64,000 bases of DNA from Bacillus thuringiensis (GCF_001182785.1 NZ_CP012099.1:4586501-4650500); one strand, 5' to 3'; shown: positions 9,809 through 19,162, counted from the stretch's first letter. Notes: generated from the letters alone by a model not told the origin. A program made the numbers and translations.

Positions 9809-10045
9809 TTACCTTTTATCACACATTTTCGTTTCATTTGTAATGTTTCCATCCGCAACCGTAACTGTATGGAAACAGTCTTTCACACGTACTGTAACGA
9901 CATTATCTTTTCGATCTATCACATGATAATCATTAAACTTTTCATTCAAAGCACTACGAATTTGCTCCCCTTCAAAAATCGGAAAACCGTGAGACATTAC
10001 CCAAATGAGACCAGCAACAGCAAGAATCGTTTTCATACGTTTCAT
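9809..10045 (-). CDS. Small secreted protein, unknown
   Basis: A 78-residue protein with an N-terminal signal or anchor helix and a polar C-terminal part with two Cys residues that could form a disulfide. AGGAGG lies only 2 nt from the first ATG (10045) and 11 nt from a second in-frame ATG (10036), so the start is uncertain. It converges on the ABC transporter operon. The family is not recognised. Confidence 0.6.
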   Translation of the reverse strand: MKRMKTILAVAGLIWVMSHGFPIFEGEQIRSALNEKFNDYHVIDRKDNVVTVRVKDCFHTVTVADGNITNETKMCDKR

Positions 10046-10194
10046 TACCTCCTCGAGAGTAAACTTATAGTCCCTACAACACGCGCATTATAATTGTGTC
10101 TAAATTGTGACATTTTTATACTAATTCTCTTTTGTGCCTCCAGTTCCTTCTTCTTTTTAATAAAAATACAGAATTTTCAATTTTATCAACATAA

Positions 10195-10235
10195 GAAAAA
10201 ACGCAAAGAATTAAAAATTCTTCACGCTTTTCTTT
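10195..10235 (-). terminator. Probable terminator of the lipoprotein gene
   Basis: AAGAATT/AATTCTT stem with a partly paired GCG/CGT base, followed on the minus strand by TTTTTTC. It is imperfect but correctly placed after the gene ending at 10266. Confidence 0.5.
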
Positions 10236-10265
10236 AACGAAACTATATCGAAAGCATAACTCACA

Positions 10266-11378
10266 TTAGTCTCCACTTTGTTGTTCTATCGTTTTTGAAA
10301 CATCATATAATCCCGACAGCACTTCCGCTCTCATTTTTACAAGCTCAGGAAACTGATAGAAGAAAGCAATTTTCTTATATTTTAACTCTGTACCTTCTTT
10401 CACCTTTTTTGAATCTTGTAAAATGAACGCTGTAAATGTATCTGCGATATCTTCCGTTACATTTGTTGTTCCATATAGTGATACAAAATCATCATGCTTT
10501 TCTTTATAAAATTCAATTTGTGCCTCTTCACTTTCTTCTACTTTCTTTTCTGTCCACTCTTGCTCAATTGGTTTCCAAAATTCATTATAAAATTGGTTAA
10601 TATACGAACTTTTTCTCACACATCCATTTTTCACGAACACCGTTTTACATTTATTTCGATATGATGAAATGTCTTTCTCTTCATCAAACGCCTCTAAATA
10701 CTTTCTATCCACTGGTACTTGTTTATGTCCAATCGTTAATACGTGAGCCGTTTCATGAATTAATGTTTTCATCACTTCATCTATATTCACCCCAGAATCA
10801 AGCACATCTAAACTAAGCACCCAATCTCTCGGGTCATCCATACTTGGCATGACATGGGCAACAACGCCATCATAACCATCTGTTATTAGACCAAATCCTG
10901 TTATATTCTCACGATATTTCACTGGGACGAGAGTGCGATACATGTCCCATAAGGTTTCATGATACTCTCTATCTTGTCGCTGACTTAACAAATCATCTTT
11001 TGCTACTTCGTCATCTGCAAAAACTTTATTCAATCTCTTACGATCCAATTTTTCAAAATAAGGATCTACAATTTCATCATCATCGATATAATAAGAAGCT
11101 AAAAAAAAGTAATTGTCATCCTCTTCTTTTTTCTGTTCCGCCTCTTTCATATTCATACTTTCATACTCTTCTATGTCATAATCCTCTACTTTTTCAAGTT
11201 CTGAAAGTCCCTCTATCTTTTTATATACTTTTTGTAATCTTTTATCTCCTATTTGCGTGCAAACTTCTTCTATTTTACAAATTTCTTTTTCTTTCGTAAC
11301 CTCGATAGCACTATCGCATCCTGCAACTAAACTGCTTGCTATAATACAACACACTAACTTGCCATACAGTTTCTTCAT
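10266..11378 (-). CDS. Lipoprotein with zinc-metallopeptidase motif
   Basis: A 370-residue lipoprotein (lipobox LVAG-Cys21) with a highly acidic N-terminal half. A zincin motif HETAH (His208, Glu209, His212) is followed by GH at 217-218 in the context LIHETAHVLTIGH, which suggests an extracellular membrane-anchored metallopeptidase. The sequence after the motif, including a Cys pair near residues 243 and 252, resembles no family I can name. The ATG at 11378 follows GGGGGA by 4 nt; a further in-frame ATG at 11390 overlaps this ribosome site and is not favoured. It is divergent from the HAD phosphatase gene. Confidence 0.75.
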   Translation of the reverse strand: MKKLYGKLVCCIIASSLVAGCDSAIEVTKEKEICKIEEVCTQIGDKRLQKVYKKIEGLSELEKVEDYDIEEYESMNMKEAEQKKEEDDNYFFLASYYIDDDEIVDPYFEKLDRKRLNKVFADDEVAKDDLLSQRQDREYHETLWDMYRTLVPVKYRENITGFGLITDGYDGVVAHVMPSMDDPRDWVLSLDVLDSGVNIDEVMKTLIHETAHVLTIGHKQVPVDRKYLEAFDEEKDISSYRNKCKTVFVKNGCVRKSSYINQFYNEFWKPIEQEWTEKKVEESEEAQIEFYKEKHDDFVSLYGTTNVTEDIADTFTAFILQDSKKVKEGTELKYKKIAFFYQFPELVKMRAEVLSGLYDVSKTIEQQSGD

Positions 11379-11470
11379 ACAATCCCCCATTATTCCATTC
11401 TACAAAATATCATAATCATTTTTTTACGAATATGCGATGATTAATTATAAAAACTGCAAGGAGGCTTCTC

Positions 11471-12142
11471 ATGATTCGTGCAATCTTATTCGACTTAGAT
11501 GGAACACTATTAGATCGGCGCCAATCTTTAGAACAATTTATTTGTGAGCAATATAATCGCTTCTCCTCACATTTGATGAGTATAGAGAAATCAGAGTATT
11601 GTTCTCAATTTCTTGAACTCGATAATAATGGCTATACGTGGAAGGATAAAGTATATGCTACTCTCCTTTCCGAATACAACATTACTACTTTAACGCAAGA
11701 GCAACTGCTACACGACTATATTACAAACTTCCAACATCATTGTATTCCTTTCAAAAACACGCATGAACTACTTCAACAGTTAAAACAGCGAAACATTAAA
11801 ATTGGTATTATCACAAATGGTTTTACTGAATTTCAGATGAGCAACCTTCGAGCACTACATATACATACGTATACAAACACCATTCTCGTTTCAGAAGCTG
11901 AAGGAATTAAAAAACCTCACCCTGAAATTTTCGAACGTGCTTTGCAAAAACTAGATGTTAAGGCAGAAGAATGTCTTTATGTTGGAGATCATCCAGAAAA
12001 CGATGTGCTTGGTTCTGAACAAGTAGGAATTCTTGGTGTTTGGAAAAAAGATTCGTTTTGGGGTGATTTTAAGCATTCACGTATCGTAGATGATTTGTTG
12101 GAGGTGCTTTCGTTTTTAGAGGTGGAGATAAAAACACAATAA
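11471..12142 (+). CDS. HAD-superfamily hydrolase
   Basis: A 223-residue haloacid-dehalogenase-like phosphatase. All four motifs are visible: DLDGTL (residues 8-13), the Thr/Ser motif in IITNGF, Lys in KKPHPEIF and GDHPENDV with the metal-binding Asp. The helical cap between motifs I and II is that of subfamily IA (YjjG/phosphoglycolate phosphatase-like). The substrate is probably a small phosphate ester. The start ATG follows AGGAGG, and a strong bidirectional terminator follows the gene. Confidence 0.9.
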   Translation: MIRAILFDLDGTLLDRRQSLEQFICEQYNRFSSHLMSIEKSEYCSQFLELDNNGYTWKDKVYATLLSEYNITTLTQEQLLHDYITNFQHHCIPFKNTHELLQQLKQRNIKIGIITNGFTEFQMSNLRALHIHTYTNTILVSEAEGIKKPHPEIFERALQKLDVKAEECLYVGDHPENDVLGSEQVGILGVWKKDSFWGDFKHSRIVDDLLEVLSFLEVEIKTQ

Positions 12143-12198
12143 TAGTAATTAAATTATATCAACAATTTTCACAATATATTGATTCACCGACAAAAAAT

Positions 12199-12238
12199 AA
12201 TAAGAGGAGGCAGTTGTTCAAAAACGCCTCCTCTTATT
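12199..12238. terminator. Bidirectional terminator
   Basis: A 13-bp perfect stem (AATAAGAGGAGGC and its complement) between the convergent HAD and DUF3267 genes. Confidence 0.85.
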
Positions 12239-12773
12239 ATTCATATACTGTAAACTGCGGTTTACTCGGATGATCTATCACTTGCGCATCATCTGGAAAT
12301 TTTGAAACTTTTTGATATAAGGCAATGTCGCCGATACAACCTGCTGTTAGTAGAATTCCTAAAAATGAGAGTGGCTCCAGATTCATAGCTAATCCCAATA
12401 CAATTGGCAAAATTCCAGTTGGTAAAAACGGAAGCATTAACACTTTCTTCATTTGCTTTACTGTAACCGCCTGTTTAGAATGAGCATATGCAACACCTAA
12501 TTTCCAATTAACGCCCCATTTTAGTTCACTCCACGGAACACCTCCGATATAGCGAAAGCCAATTAAATGTATTGCCTCATGAATACAAACGAGAACAATC
12601 ATTGCGCTAATAAAAAGAAACACAGTTGGTAACGTAATTTCAACTTGAACCCCGCCTGAAAGAAGTGCATGTAAAAAACTAATTCCAAATGCCAAAACAA
12701 ATATTATAAGAAATGCATAGACATTTAATTTAACCATAGACACAGCAACAGTCGTTTCTTTTCTATTCTCCAT
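12237..12773 (-). CDS. DUF3267 membrane metalloprotease-like protein
   Basis: A 178-residue protein with about four hydrophobic segments and the motif HEAIHLIGF within a membrane region, as in DUF3267 proteins that are predicted zincin-like intramembrane peptidases. The start chosen is the ATG at 12773, 4 nt after AGGAGGGG; a longer frame to 12827 lacks a ribosome site. The substrate is unknown. Confidence 0.75.
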   Translation of the reverse strand: MENRKETTVAVSMVKLNVYAFLIIFVLAFGISFLHALLSGGVQVEITLPTVFLFISAMIVLVCIHEAIHLIGFRYIGGVPWSELKWGVNWKLGVAYAHSKQAVTVKQMKKVLMLPFLPTGILPIVLGLAMNLEPLSFLGILLTAGCIGDIALYQKVSKFPDDAQVIDHPSKPQFTVYE

Positions 12774-12870
12774 CTTTCCCCTCCTAAAATGCAAATATAT
12801 CTTCACAAAATTGTATAATATACCCAAAATAATATAAAGATATATTTACATTTATTCTTACATACAAAAA

Positions 12871-12912
12871 AAAGAAACCGGCCACTTTACTTCGTAAAAC
12901 AGCCGATTTCTT
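12871..12912 (-). terminator. Terminator overlapping the end of ytkD
   Basis: An 11-bp stem (12872-12882 with 12902-12912) that is fully paired on the minus strand (one G-U pair) and followed by a T-run. It includes the ytkD stop codon. Confidence 0.75.
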
Positions 12913-13366
12913 CTATATGTTTCATCGTACGCGCCAATACATCGTCGCGCATTATAAAGCTAAATTTTCTATTCGTTTTAATGTTGTCAGGAATGTCTTT
13001 TAATAAAACAGACCCTTTCGTTTCTTCGTAATGCGTATGTTCTTCTACCGCACTAATTGTTGCAAAATAAATGTTTTTAATGATTATTTTGTCTTTTCCA
13101 GATACTTTATATTGTCCTAAGTAAGTTAAATCAGAAACTATGCCGCCGGTTTCTTCATGAACCTCTCGAACTGCCGCTTCTTCCGGTGTTTCCCCTAGTT
13201 CTACTTTACCACCTGGAAATTCAAGACCGCGACGTAAATGATGCGTTAATAACCATTGATCCCCGTACCGGCATACAACCCAAACATGCTTTGGCTCAGG
13301 AGAAAATGGATAACGTTCAAACGATAATTGTACAGTGTTGTGGTAATAATCTTTAAATTTGTACAT
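12887..13366 (-). CDS. ytkD: Nudix hydrolase YtkD (nucleotide pool sanitising)
   Basis: A 159-residue Nudix hydrolase. The full Nudix box is present (GGKVELGET, then REVHEETGG), giving the metal-binding Glu residues. YtkD of B. subtilis removes oxidised nucleotides such as 8-oxo-dGTP, and the N-terminal sequence with the LEFPGGKVELGE context fits that subfamily. It starts behind GGGGAG with 7-nt spacing. Its neighbours ytzI, luxS and ytlACD support the name. Confidence 0.88.
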   Translation of the reverse strand: MYKFKDYYHNTVQLSFERYPFSPEPKHVWVVCRYGDQWLLTHHLRRGLEFPGGKVELGETPEEAAVREVHEETGGIVSDLTYLGQYKVSGKDKIIIKNIYFATISAVEEHTHYEETKGSVLLKDIPDNIKTNRKFSFIMRDDVLARTMKHIEEIGCFTK

Positions 13367-13450
13367 GCCATTACTCCCCTATTGATGGTTACAAGTTTTT
13401 CCTACCACAAATTGTAGCATATTCTCGCTTTTCTGCATAATATTATCCAA

Positions 13451-13768
13451 TTACAATCCATTGATTATTCCCATTTGCGCGACTAATTCTTTCGTCTCAT
13501 GATTTCCTAAATCGTAAATCATTTTATATGCTTTTTGTAGTTGTTCATCATATCGGTCATTATTTGAATCGTGATGATACTCAACGAATGGAACGTGGGA
13601 GCGTACAAATGACCCTAAATCCTCTACATATGCTTGATCGAAGTGCTCTCTTAATTCCGTAATTTCCTCATCATTTGCGTAAATCTCAAAATTATACGTA
13701 TCCGCCGTCTTCACTTGTGAAATTTGACCATTTCCTATTGATATATAATATGTTTTTTTCGTCTCCAT
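13451..13768 (-). CDS. Small soluble protein, unknown
   Basis: A 105-residue protein of mixed alpha/beta character without signal peptide. The start chosen is the ATG at 13768 after GAAGGGTG; a longer frame to 13813 exists but has no ribosome site and would run into the divergent ytzI promoter. It has no recognisable domain. It lies between ytkD and ytzI and is transcribed with ytkD's orientation. Confidence 0.65.
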   Translation of the reverse strand: METKKTYYISIGNGQISQVKTADTYNFEIYANDEEITELREHFDQAYVEDLGSFVRSHVPFVEYHHDSNNDRYDEQLQKAYKMIYDLGNHETKELVAQMGIINGL

Positions 13769-13851
13769 GTAACACCCTTCTTTCATCCTTTTATTTTCTA
13801 TTGTTTTCATCAATTACAAAATTATGTAAAATAAAGAAAAGGAGGGGTTTT

Positions 13852-13998
13852 ATGTTCAAAATATTAATTATCGGTATTATCATCGTCCTAATCATCCTTG
13901 TACTCTCCATCATGACAATTAATAAAGGCTACGCTTATAAACATTCGGTCGATAAACTAGAAGATAATCCTTATACAAAAAAGAATAAGGAGGATTGA
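13852..13998 (+). CDS. ytzI: Small membrane protein YtzI
   Basis: A 48-residue protein with one very hydrophobic N-terminal helix and a short charged tail (KLEDNPYTKK), matching the YtzI family of bacilli. The ATG follows AAAGGAGGGG, a near-perfect ribosome site. The gene lies 4 nt before the first of four DUF3953 genes, so it probably heads that operon. Function unknown. Confidence 0.75.
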   Translation: MFKILIIGIIIVLIILVLSIMTINKGYAYKHSVDKLEDNPYTKKNKED

Positions 13999-14002
13999 TA
14001 AT

Positions 14003-14233
14003 ATGCTTCGTATACTCCGCATCACAATCGCACTCACGGTGATCGTTATGTCGGCAATTGGATTATATACAGGTCAAAATAATTTTTTACCTCTTTCACA
14101 ATTTCTATTAGGGGCTTTAATGTTTCTCATCGCATTTGAACAAATAAAGAAAAAGGAGTCCGGAACTGGGGTTATTTGTATCGCTGCTGGAGCATTCAGT
14201 TGGATTGTTCTCATCATTACCTACATAAAATAG
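14003..14233 (+). CDS. DUF3953-like membrane protein, copy 1 of 4
   Basis: A 76-residue protein with three predicted hydrophobic helices and the family-like core (LPLSQFLLGALMFLIAFEQI). It starts 4 nt after ytzI, with GGAGG in the ytzI tail. Its closest relatives in the window are the next three genes. Proteins of this type (YczI-like) have no known role. Confidence 0.75.
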   Translation: MLRILRITIALTVIVMSAIGLYTGQNNFLPLSQFLLGALMFLIAFEQIKKKESGTGVICIAAGAFSWIVLIITYIK

Positions 14234-14245
14234 AGGAGGTCTTTT

Positions 14246-14476
14246 ATGATAAAAGGAGTACGGATTACTTTATCACTTATTGCTTTATGTATAGCAATCT
14301 ATGGATTTTTTACTAGTAATAGAGAAATAATGCCGTATATGTTTATCTCTTTAGGAGTTATGGGCCTCACCATAAGTTTAGAGGAAATATTAAAACGGCA
14401 AACAGGAGGTAGTGTGCTCGCTCTACTAGCAGGTGCCGCTGCTTTATTTATTGGTTTCACAGAAATATTCCGATAA
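14246..14476 (+). CDS. DUF3953-like membrane protein, copy 2 of 4
   Basis: 76 residues with the same three-helix pattern and the conserved middle (MPYMFISLGVMGLTISLEEI). It has its own AGAGGAGG site and follows copy 1 by 12 nt. The nucleotide sequence has diverged far from copy 1, so the duplication is old. Confidence 0.75.
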   Translation: MIKGVRITLSLIALCIAIYGFFTSNREIMPYMFISLGVMGLTISLEEILKRQTGGSVLALLAGAAALFIGFTEIFR

Positions 14477-14498
14477 ATGGTCTAAAGGAGGCTATACA

Positions 14499-14750
14499 AT
14501 GCTAACTCTAACTATATTACGGAGTTTTTTAGCATTTCTCATGCTTCTCTTACTCACTCTAAATACTTATATCCATGTTACCGATAATTTTTCACTTCTC
14601 CCATACGTACAATTTATTCTCAGTTGCTCCTTTATTCTTCTAGGAATTAATGAATTGAAATCTGGCCGAAAATCAATGAGTATCCCGTATTTTTTCGTTT
14701 CTGGTCTTATATTATTCGTTTTAATATCGTATTACTTTCGCTATATGTAA
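14499..14750 (+). CDS. DUF3953-like membrane protein, copy 3 of 4
   Basis: 83 residues, three hydrophobic helices, conserved middle LPYVQFILSCSFILLGINEL. The ATG at 14499 follows AAAGGAGG; an in-frame extension upstream overlaps copy 2 and is not needed. Confidence 0.72.
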   Translation: MLTLTILRSFLAFLMLLLLTLNTYIHVTDNFSLLPYVQFILSCSFILLGINELKSGRKSMSIPYFFVSGLILFVLISYYFRYM

Positions 14751-14826
14751 AATGAATTTCCGACCAATTTAGCATGTAGAACTATTTTCTCTCAGTAACT
14801 ATTTCTTTCTACTTAAGGGGGATTCC

Positions 14827-15057
14827 ATGTTAAAAAACATTCAAATTATAATCGCCACTATCGCTCTTTCTCTCGCCCTATTTAGCTTCTTTGCAAACTT
14901 CACTATTCTTTTACCTTACGTGTTTATCCTTTTAAGTATTATGTGTATCCTTTTTGGAATCGATGAAATAAAAGAGCAGCAAAAAACGAAAGCATTTGTT
15001 TATTTTCTCTGTTCTGCCTTTGTTTTATATGTTGGAGTGTCTAGTATACTTTCATAA
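14827..15057 (+). CDS. DUF3953-like membrane protein, copy 4 of 4
   Basis: 76 residues, conserved middle LPYVFILLSIMCILFGIDEI. It is separated from copy 3 by 76 nt, starts after AAGGGGGA, and is followed by a bidirectional terminator shared with luxS. Confidence 0.73.
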   Translation: MLKNIQIIIATIALSLALFSFFANFTILLPYVFILLSIMCILFGIDEIKEQQKTKAFVYFLCSAFVLYVGVSSILS

Positions 15058-15087
15058 AAAAAGAACATGTTCGCTCTTAATACAATA

Positions 15088-15117
15088 AAAAAACTGCCCT
15101 TTCACAGGCAGTTTTTT
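15088..15117. terminator. Bidirectional terminator (DUF3953 array / luxS)
   Basis: An 11-bp perfect stem AAAAAACTGCC with its complement and 8-nt loop; T-runs on both strands. Confidence 0.9.
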
Positions 15118-15120
15118 ATT

Positions 15121-15594
15121 TTATCCAAACACTTTCTCAAGTTCATCTTTATCTTGGCTTAACCAGAAGTTCATTAAGCGTTGTGCTCCTTCTAAGTCGT
15201 GAAGCTTCGCTTGACCACATTGCGTTTCATTTGCAGCTGGAATTTCTGTAATTTGAACCGCATCTTTTAATGTTAATTCTAATAAATCAATGATTTCTCG
15301 TACTGTCGGTGTTCCGCTCACTACAAGATAATATCCTGTTTGGCAGCCCATCGGTGAAATATCGATAATATCAAAATGCGGATAACGATCAATATATTTA
15401 CGTAAATTAAATGCTAATAAATGCTCTAACGTATGAATAACATCTGGTTTCATTGCTTGTTTATTCGGTTGGCAGAAACGAATATCAAATTTATTTACAA
15501 TACCGTCACTACCTACATTGTGAACTCCGCAATGTCTTACATAAGGTGCCTTTACAATCGTATGATCTAATTCAAAGCTTTCTACTGATGGCAT
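15121..15594 (-). CDS. luxS: S-ribosylhomocysteine lyase LuxS
   Basis: Cleaves S-ribosylhomocysteine to homocysteine and DPD, the precursor of autoinducer-2, in the activated methyl cycle. The 157 residues match the usual length. The metal site is His54, Glu57 (adjacent) and His58 in HTLEHLL plus Cys126 in ETQCGQ; the catalytic Cys84 is in SPMGCQTG. It is a single gene with GGGAGAG upstream, convergent with the DUF3953 array. Confidence 0.98.
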   Translation of the reverse strand: MPSVESFELDHTIVKAPYVRHCGVHNVGSDGIVNKFDIRFCQPNKQAMKPDVIHTLEHLLAFNLRKYIDRYPHFDIIDISPMGCQTGYYLVVSGTPTVREIIDLLELTLKDAVQITEIPAANETQCGQAKLHDLEGAQRLMNFWLSQDKDELEKVFG

Positions 15595-15722
15595 ACAACA
15601 TCTCTCCCGCTTTTAATTTAATTCCGTTATATCCAATATGATATAACGGAAATGCACATTAGTAAAGTATTATGTACAGTCGTGCTATAATACTTTAAGA
15701 CTATGCTGAAAAGGAGACCATT

Positions 15723-15959
15723 ATGAAACAGATTTTTATTGGGATTATACGCTTTTATCAAAAGTTCATTTCTCCGATGACACCACCAACTTGCCGCTTT
15801 TATCCGACTTGTTCTCATTACGGATTAGAAGCGTTTCAAAAACATGGTGCACTCAAAGGCTTTTGGCTTACTTGTAAGCGTATATTAAAATGTCACCCTT
15901 TCCACCCGGGAGGATTTGATCCTGTCCCAGATAAAAAGGATGACAAAGTAAATTCTTAA
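15723..15959 (+). CDS. yidD: Membrane protein insertion efficiency factor YidD
   Basis: A 78-residue protein with the YidD signature: [14 protein letters not shown], then [19 protein letters not shown]. YidD assists YidC/Sec-dependent membrane insertion and associates with the inner face of the membrane through an N-terminal amphipathic helix. It is YtjA in B. subtilis. It starts after AAGGAG, and its stop overlaps the end of the convergent carbonic anhydrase gene by 4 nt. Confidence 0.93.
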   Translation: MKQIFIGIIRFYQKFISPMTPPTCRFYPTCSHYGLEAFQKHGALKGFWLTCKRILKCHPFHPGGFDPVPDKKDDKVNS

Positions 15960-16519
15960 TTGTCGTAACCATTCACAACTAAATCTAATTTTCCTGTATC
16001 AGGATCTATAACAAGACCATGAACAGGTACTTCTTCTGGAAGTAATGGATGGTTGCGAAGTATCGATACGCTATGTTCTACACTTTCTTCTACACTAGAG
16101 AATCCTTGTAGGAATCTTTCTAAATCGATTCCAGAATAACGGAGTGTATCTAATTTCTCATTTGTTATACCGCGCTCTTTCATCTTCTCAATTGTACTGC
16201 TTGCCTGAATTTTTGCCATACCGCAATCGTGGTGACCAACTACACAAACTTCATCAGCACCAAGTTCATATACAGCAACTAAAATACTACGCATAATACT
16301 TCCGAATGGATGTGAGATAACAGCTCCTGCTACTTTAATAATTTTCACATCACCGTTACGCATATTCATTGCTTTTGGTAATAATTCAACAAGACGAGTA
16401 TCCATACAAGAGATAATTACCATTTTTTTATTCGGGAATTTTCCTGTTTCATACTCTTCGTATTTTTTCTCTTCAACGAATTTTTCATTGTATTGTAAAA
16501 TCTCTTCTAATGACTTCAT
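15956..16519 (-). CDS. Beta-class carbonic anhydrase (YtiB-like)
   Basis: Interconverts CO2 and bicarbonate in the cytoplasm. The 187 residues show the beta-class zinc site: Cys and Asp in SCMDTRL near residue 38, and His-x2-Cys in GHHDCGM near residue 97. Its location beside yidD and the cyd genes matches B. subtilis ytiB. It is a single gene that overlaps the end of yidD by 4 nt. Confidence 0.93.
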   Translation of the reverse strand: MKSLEEILQYNEKFVEEKKYEEYETGKFPNKKMVIISCMDTRLVELLPKAMNMRNGDVKIIKVAGAVISHPFGSIMRSILVAVYELGADEVCVVGHHDCGMAKIQASSTIEKMKERGITNEKLDTLRYSGIDLERFLQGFSSVEESVEHSVSILRNHPLLPEEVPVHGLVIDPDTGKLDLVVNGYDN

Positions 16520-16743
16520 AATAAAAAACCCTCTTTTCTCTCATTTACATTACTTATATAGTGTACCAAAATTTAAAAAACTCAAAAAGGATATTGCTTT
16601 ATAGTAAAAATAGGATGTTTTCAGATAATCGACATAATTCTTTCAAAATATACACACACCTTTGTAACAAGTCCCCTCTATTTTAAACGTATTTTCACTA
16701 TAAACTGATTGTAGATAATGTAAAAAAGGAGTGAATATTCATT

Positions 16744-18093
16744 ATGTCCGACGTTCTGTTACTGAGTCGTTTTCAATTTGCAATTACTATTTTTTATCAC
16801 TTTTTATTTGTACCTTTGACAATCGGACTTGTCATTTTAGTAGCATGTATGGAAACTCAATACGCCCGCACATTGAATCCAACATACCGTAAAATGGCAA
16901 ATTTCTGGGGTAAATTATTTACAATTAACTTCGTAATGGGGATTATAACCGGGATTACGATGGAATTCCAATTTGGAACAAACTGGTCTGAGTACTCCAA
17001 ATATATGGGAGACATTTTTGGATCACCTCTTGCAATTGAAGCACTTGTTGCCTTCTTCTTAGAATCTACTTTCATGGGAATATGGTTATTCGGTAAAGAC
17101 AAAATTTCACCAAAGTTCCGTGCCTTCTGTATGTGGATGGTTGCACTTGGAACAAATATTTCCGCACTTTGGATTATTACAGCAAATGGTTTTATGCAAA
17201 ACCCTGTTGGCTATGTAGTACGTAATGGCCGCGCTGAATTAAATGATTTCTGGGCACTCGTTACAAATCCATATGCTTGGAACATGTTCTTCCATACTGT
17301 CATTGGTTGTTATATCGTAGGTGCTTTCTTCGTTATGGCAATTAGTGCCTATCACTTATTGCGTAAAAATGAAGTGGAATTCTTCAAAAAATCATTTAAG
17401 TTTGGTTTAATGTTAGGCTTATTCGCCGCAACAATTACACCGTTTATGGGACATCAATCTGGTGTATCAGCAGCTAAATATCAACCCGCAAAAGGAGCTG
17501 CGATGGAAGCAGTTTGGGAAACTGGAAAAGGACAAGGCTTCTCAATTGTTCAAATTCCTGATGTGAAAAATGAGAAAAACTTTGAATTCCTTACGATTCC
17601 AAAACTCGGAAGCTTCTTCTATACAAACTCATTTGATGGCGAAATTGTTGGTTTAAAAGATATTCCGAAAGATGAACGTCCAAATGTTAACCTCGTGTAT
17701 TATAGCTTCCGCTTAATGGTTGCACTTGGTATGTTCTTTATGGCATTAACTTGGTATGGCTTCTATTTAAACCGAAAAGGAAAACTAGAAAACTCAAAAC
17801 GTTATTTAAAAATTACAATATGGTCTGTCTTACTTCCATACATTGCGATTAATGCTGGCTGGATTGTCGCTGAAGTAGGTCGTCAACCTTGGACAGTATA
17901 TAAACTAATGCGTACCGCAGAATCTGTATCACCTATATCTGTCCCGCAAATTTGGTTCTCATTAATTAGTTTAATTTTGTTCTACACTTTACTTTTAATC
18001 GCAGACGTATACTTAATGCTGAAGTTCGCGAAAAAAGGACCTGCAGCATTAGAAGATCCTGCTACTGAGGGAGGCGTGGCTCATGTCTCATGA
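16744..18093 (+). CDS. cydA: Cytochrome bd oxidase subunit I
   Basis: The 449-residue haem-bearing subunit of a quinol oxidase that reduces oxygen to water in the membrane. It has nine or so hydrophobic segments, the N-terminal haem ligand His19 (SRFQFAITIFYH) and the conserved GRQPWTVYKLMRT motif. The short Q-loop is typical of Firmicutes enzymes. The start ATG follows AAAAAGGAG. It is YthA-like in gene order (yidD, ytiB, ythA, ythB in B. subtilis). No clear Rex palindrome was found in the upstream 220 nt. It overlaps cydB by 11 nt. Confidence 0.94.
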   Translation: MSDVLLLSRFQFAITIFYHFLFVPLTIGLVILVACMETQYARTLNPTYRKMANFWGKLFTINFVMGIITGITMEFQFGTNWSEYSKYMGDIFGSPLAIEALVAFFLESTFMGIWLFGKDKISPKFRAFCMWMVALGTNISALWIITANGFMQNPVGYVVRNGRAELNDFWALVTNPYAWNMFFHTVIGCYIVGAFFVMAISAYHLLRKNEVEFFKKSFKFGLMLGLFAATITPFMGHQSGVSAAKYQPAKGAAMEAVWETGKGQGFSIVQIPDVKNEKNFEFLTIPKLGSFFYTNSFDGEIVGLKDIPKDERPNVNLVYYSFRLMVALGMFFMALTWYGFYLNRKGKLENSKRYLKITIWSVLLPYIAINAGWIVAEVGRQPWTVYKLMRTAESVSPISVPQIWFSLISLILFYTLLLIADVYLMLKFAKKGPAALEDPATEGGVAHVS

Positions 18094-19111
18094 TATGCTT
18101 GCAATCATTTGGTTTGGTTTATGGGGCGTGATTTGGACAGTTTACTTCATTCTTGACGGGTATGCACTTGGTAACGGAATGATTTTTCCTTTCGTTACGA
18201 AAGATCGACAAGAACGAAATCAATTACAAGAAGCAATTGGCCCATTCTGGGGCGGTAATGAAGTATGGTTAATTACAGCTGGTGGTGCAACATTTGCTGC
18301 CTTCCCAGTCACATATGCCAATATGTTTAGTTATCTCTATACACCGTTATTCTTAGTATTACTTGCACTGTTTGCTCGTGCCGCTGGACTGGAATTCATG
18401 CATAAAGATGATTCACCAATTTGGCAAAAAACTTGTAAATGGGCATTTACAATTGGGAGTTTCTTAATCGCCTTTTTATTCGGTGTTACATTTGCTAACT
18501 TGTATTACGGACTACAAATCGGAAAAAATGGCTATGAAGGAAATTTACTTAGCTTACTAAACCATTACGGTATTTTAGGAGGGTTGTTCTTCACTGCTAT
18601 ATTCGTTGTCTCTGGTGCCCTTTGGGTCATGATTAAAACGACTGGTGAAGTATCCGACCGTGCTTATAAAATCGCAAGACCGTTTTCAATGGCAGCAGCT
18701 ATTATTTTAGCTATCTTCTATGTAGCAACTGCTAATCGGACAAACTTATTCCAAAACTTTACGGAATATCCGGTACTATTCATTCTTCCAGTACTTGCAA
18801 TGCTAATGAGTGTACTCGCACTTATTATGGTGTACAAACATAAAATTGGCCTTGCATTCACATTCGTTTGCCTAACAATCGCAATGTTTATGACAACTGG
18901 CTTTGCAGGTATGTTCCCAAGAATGTTACCATCTCGTATTAACGACGCATACAGTACAACGTTATACAACGCAGCCGGTAGTCAATTAAACTTAAAAATT
19001 ATGTTCTTCGTTGCAATGGTCATGGTACCAATCGTTATTGGATATCAGCTTTGGAGCTACAGTATCTTTAAAAATAAAATTCATAAAGACTCTGCTAAAG
19101 GGTATCATTAA
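18083..19111 (+). CDS. cydB: Cytochrome bd oxidase subunit II
   Basis: The 342-residue partner of CydA with eight or so hydrophobic helices and the family N-terminus (WFGLWGVIWTVYFILDGYALG). It is needed for assembly of the haem b595/d site. Its start lies inside the end of cydA (GGGAGG in the cydA tail), so the two are translationally coupled. No cydCD follows; a terminator ends the operon. Confidence 0.94.
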   Translation: MSHDMLAIIWFGLWGVIWTVYFILDGYALGNGMIFPFVTKDRQERNQLQEAIGPFWGGNEVWLITAGGATFAAFPVTYANMFSYLYTPLFLVLLALFARAAGLEFMHKDDSPIWQKTCKWAFTIGSFLIAFLFGVTFANLYYGLQIGKNGYEGNLLSLLNHYGILGGLFFTAIFVVSGALWVMIKTTGEVSDRAYKIARPFSMAAAIILAIFYVATANRTNLFQNFTEYPVLFILPVLAMLMSVLALIMVYKHKIGLAFTFVCLTIAMFMTTGFAGMFPRMLPSRINDAYSTTLYNAAGSQLNLKIMFFVAMVMVPIVIGYQLWSYSIFKNKIHKDSAKGYH

Positions 19112-19116
19112 AATAA

Positions 19117-19146
19117 AAAAAGACGCTTCGGTTGAAGTGTCTTTTT
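19117..19146 (+). terminator. Terminator of cydAB
   Basis: A 13-bp stem with one G-U pair, GGTT loop, then TTTTT. Confidence 0.88.
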
Positions 19147-19162
19147 CATGTATGATTTTCGA

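Noticed and set aside
9752..10093. 113-codon plus-strand frame
   Set aside because: It crosses the ytlD terminator and lies antisense to the small secreted protein gene; no ribosome site.
13675..13851. N-terminal extension of ytzI
   Set aside because: No ribosome site; the ATG at 13852 follows a near-perfect one and gives the normal YtzI length.
16520..16743. Rex-type palindrome upstream of cydAB
   Set aside because: I looked for TTGTGAA-N4-TTCACAA-like sequence and found no adequate match.
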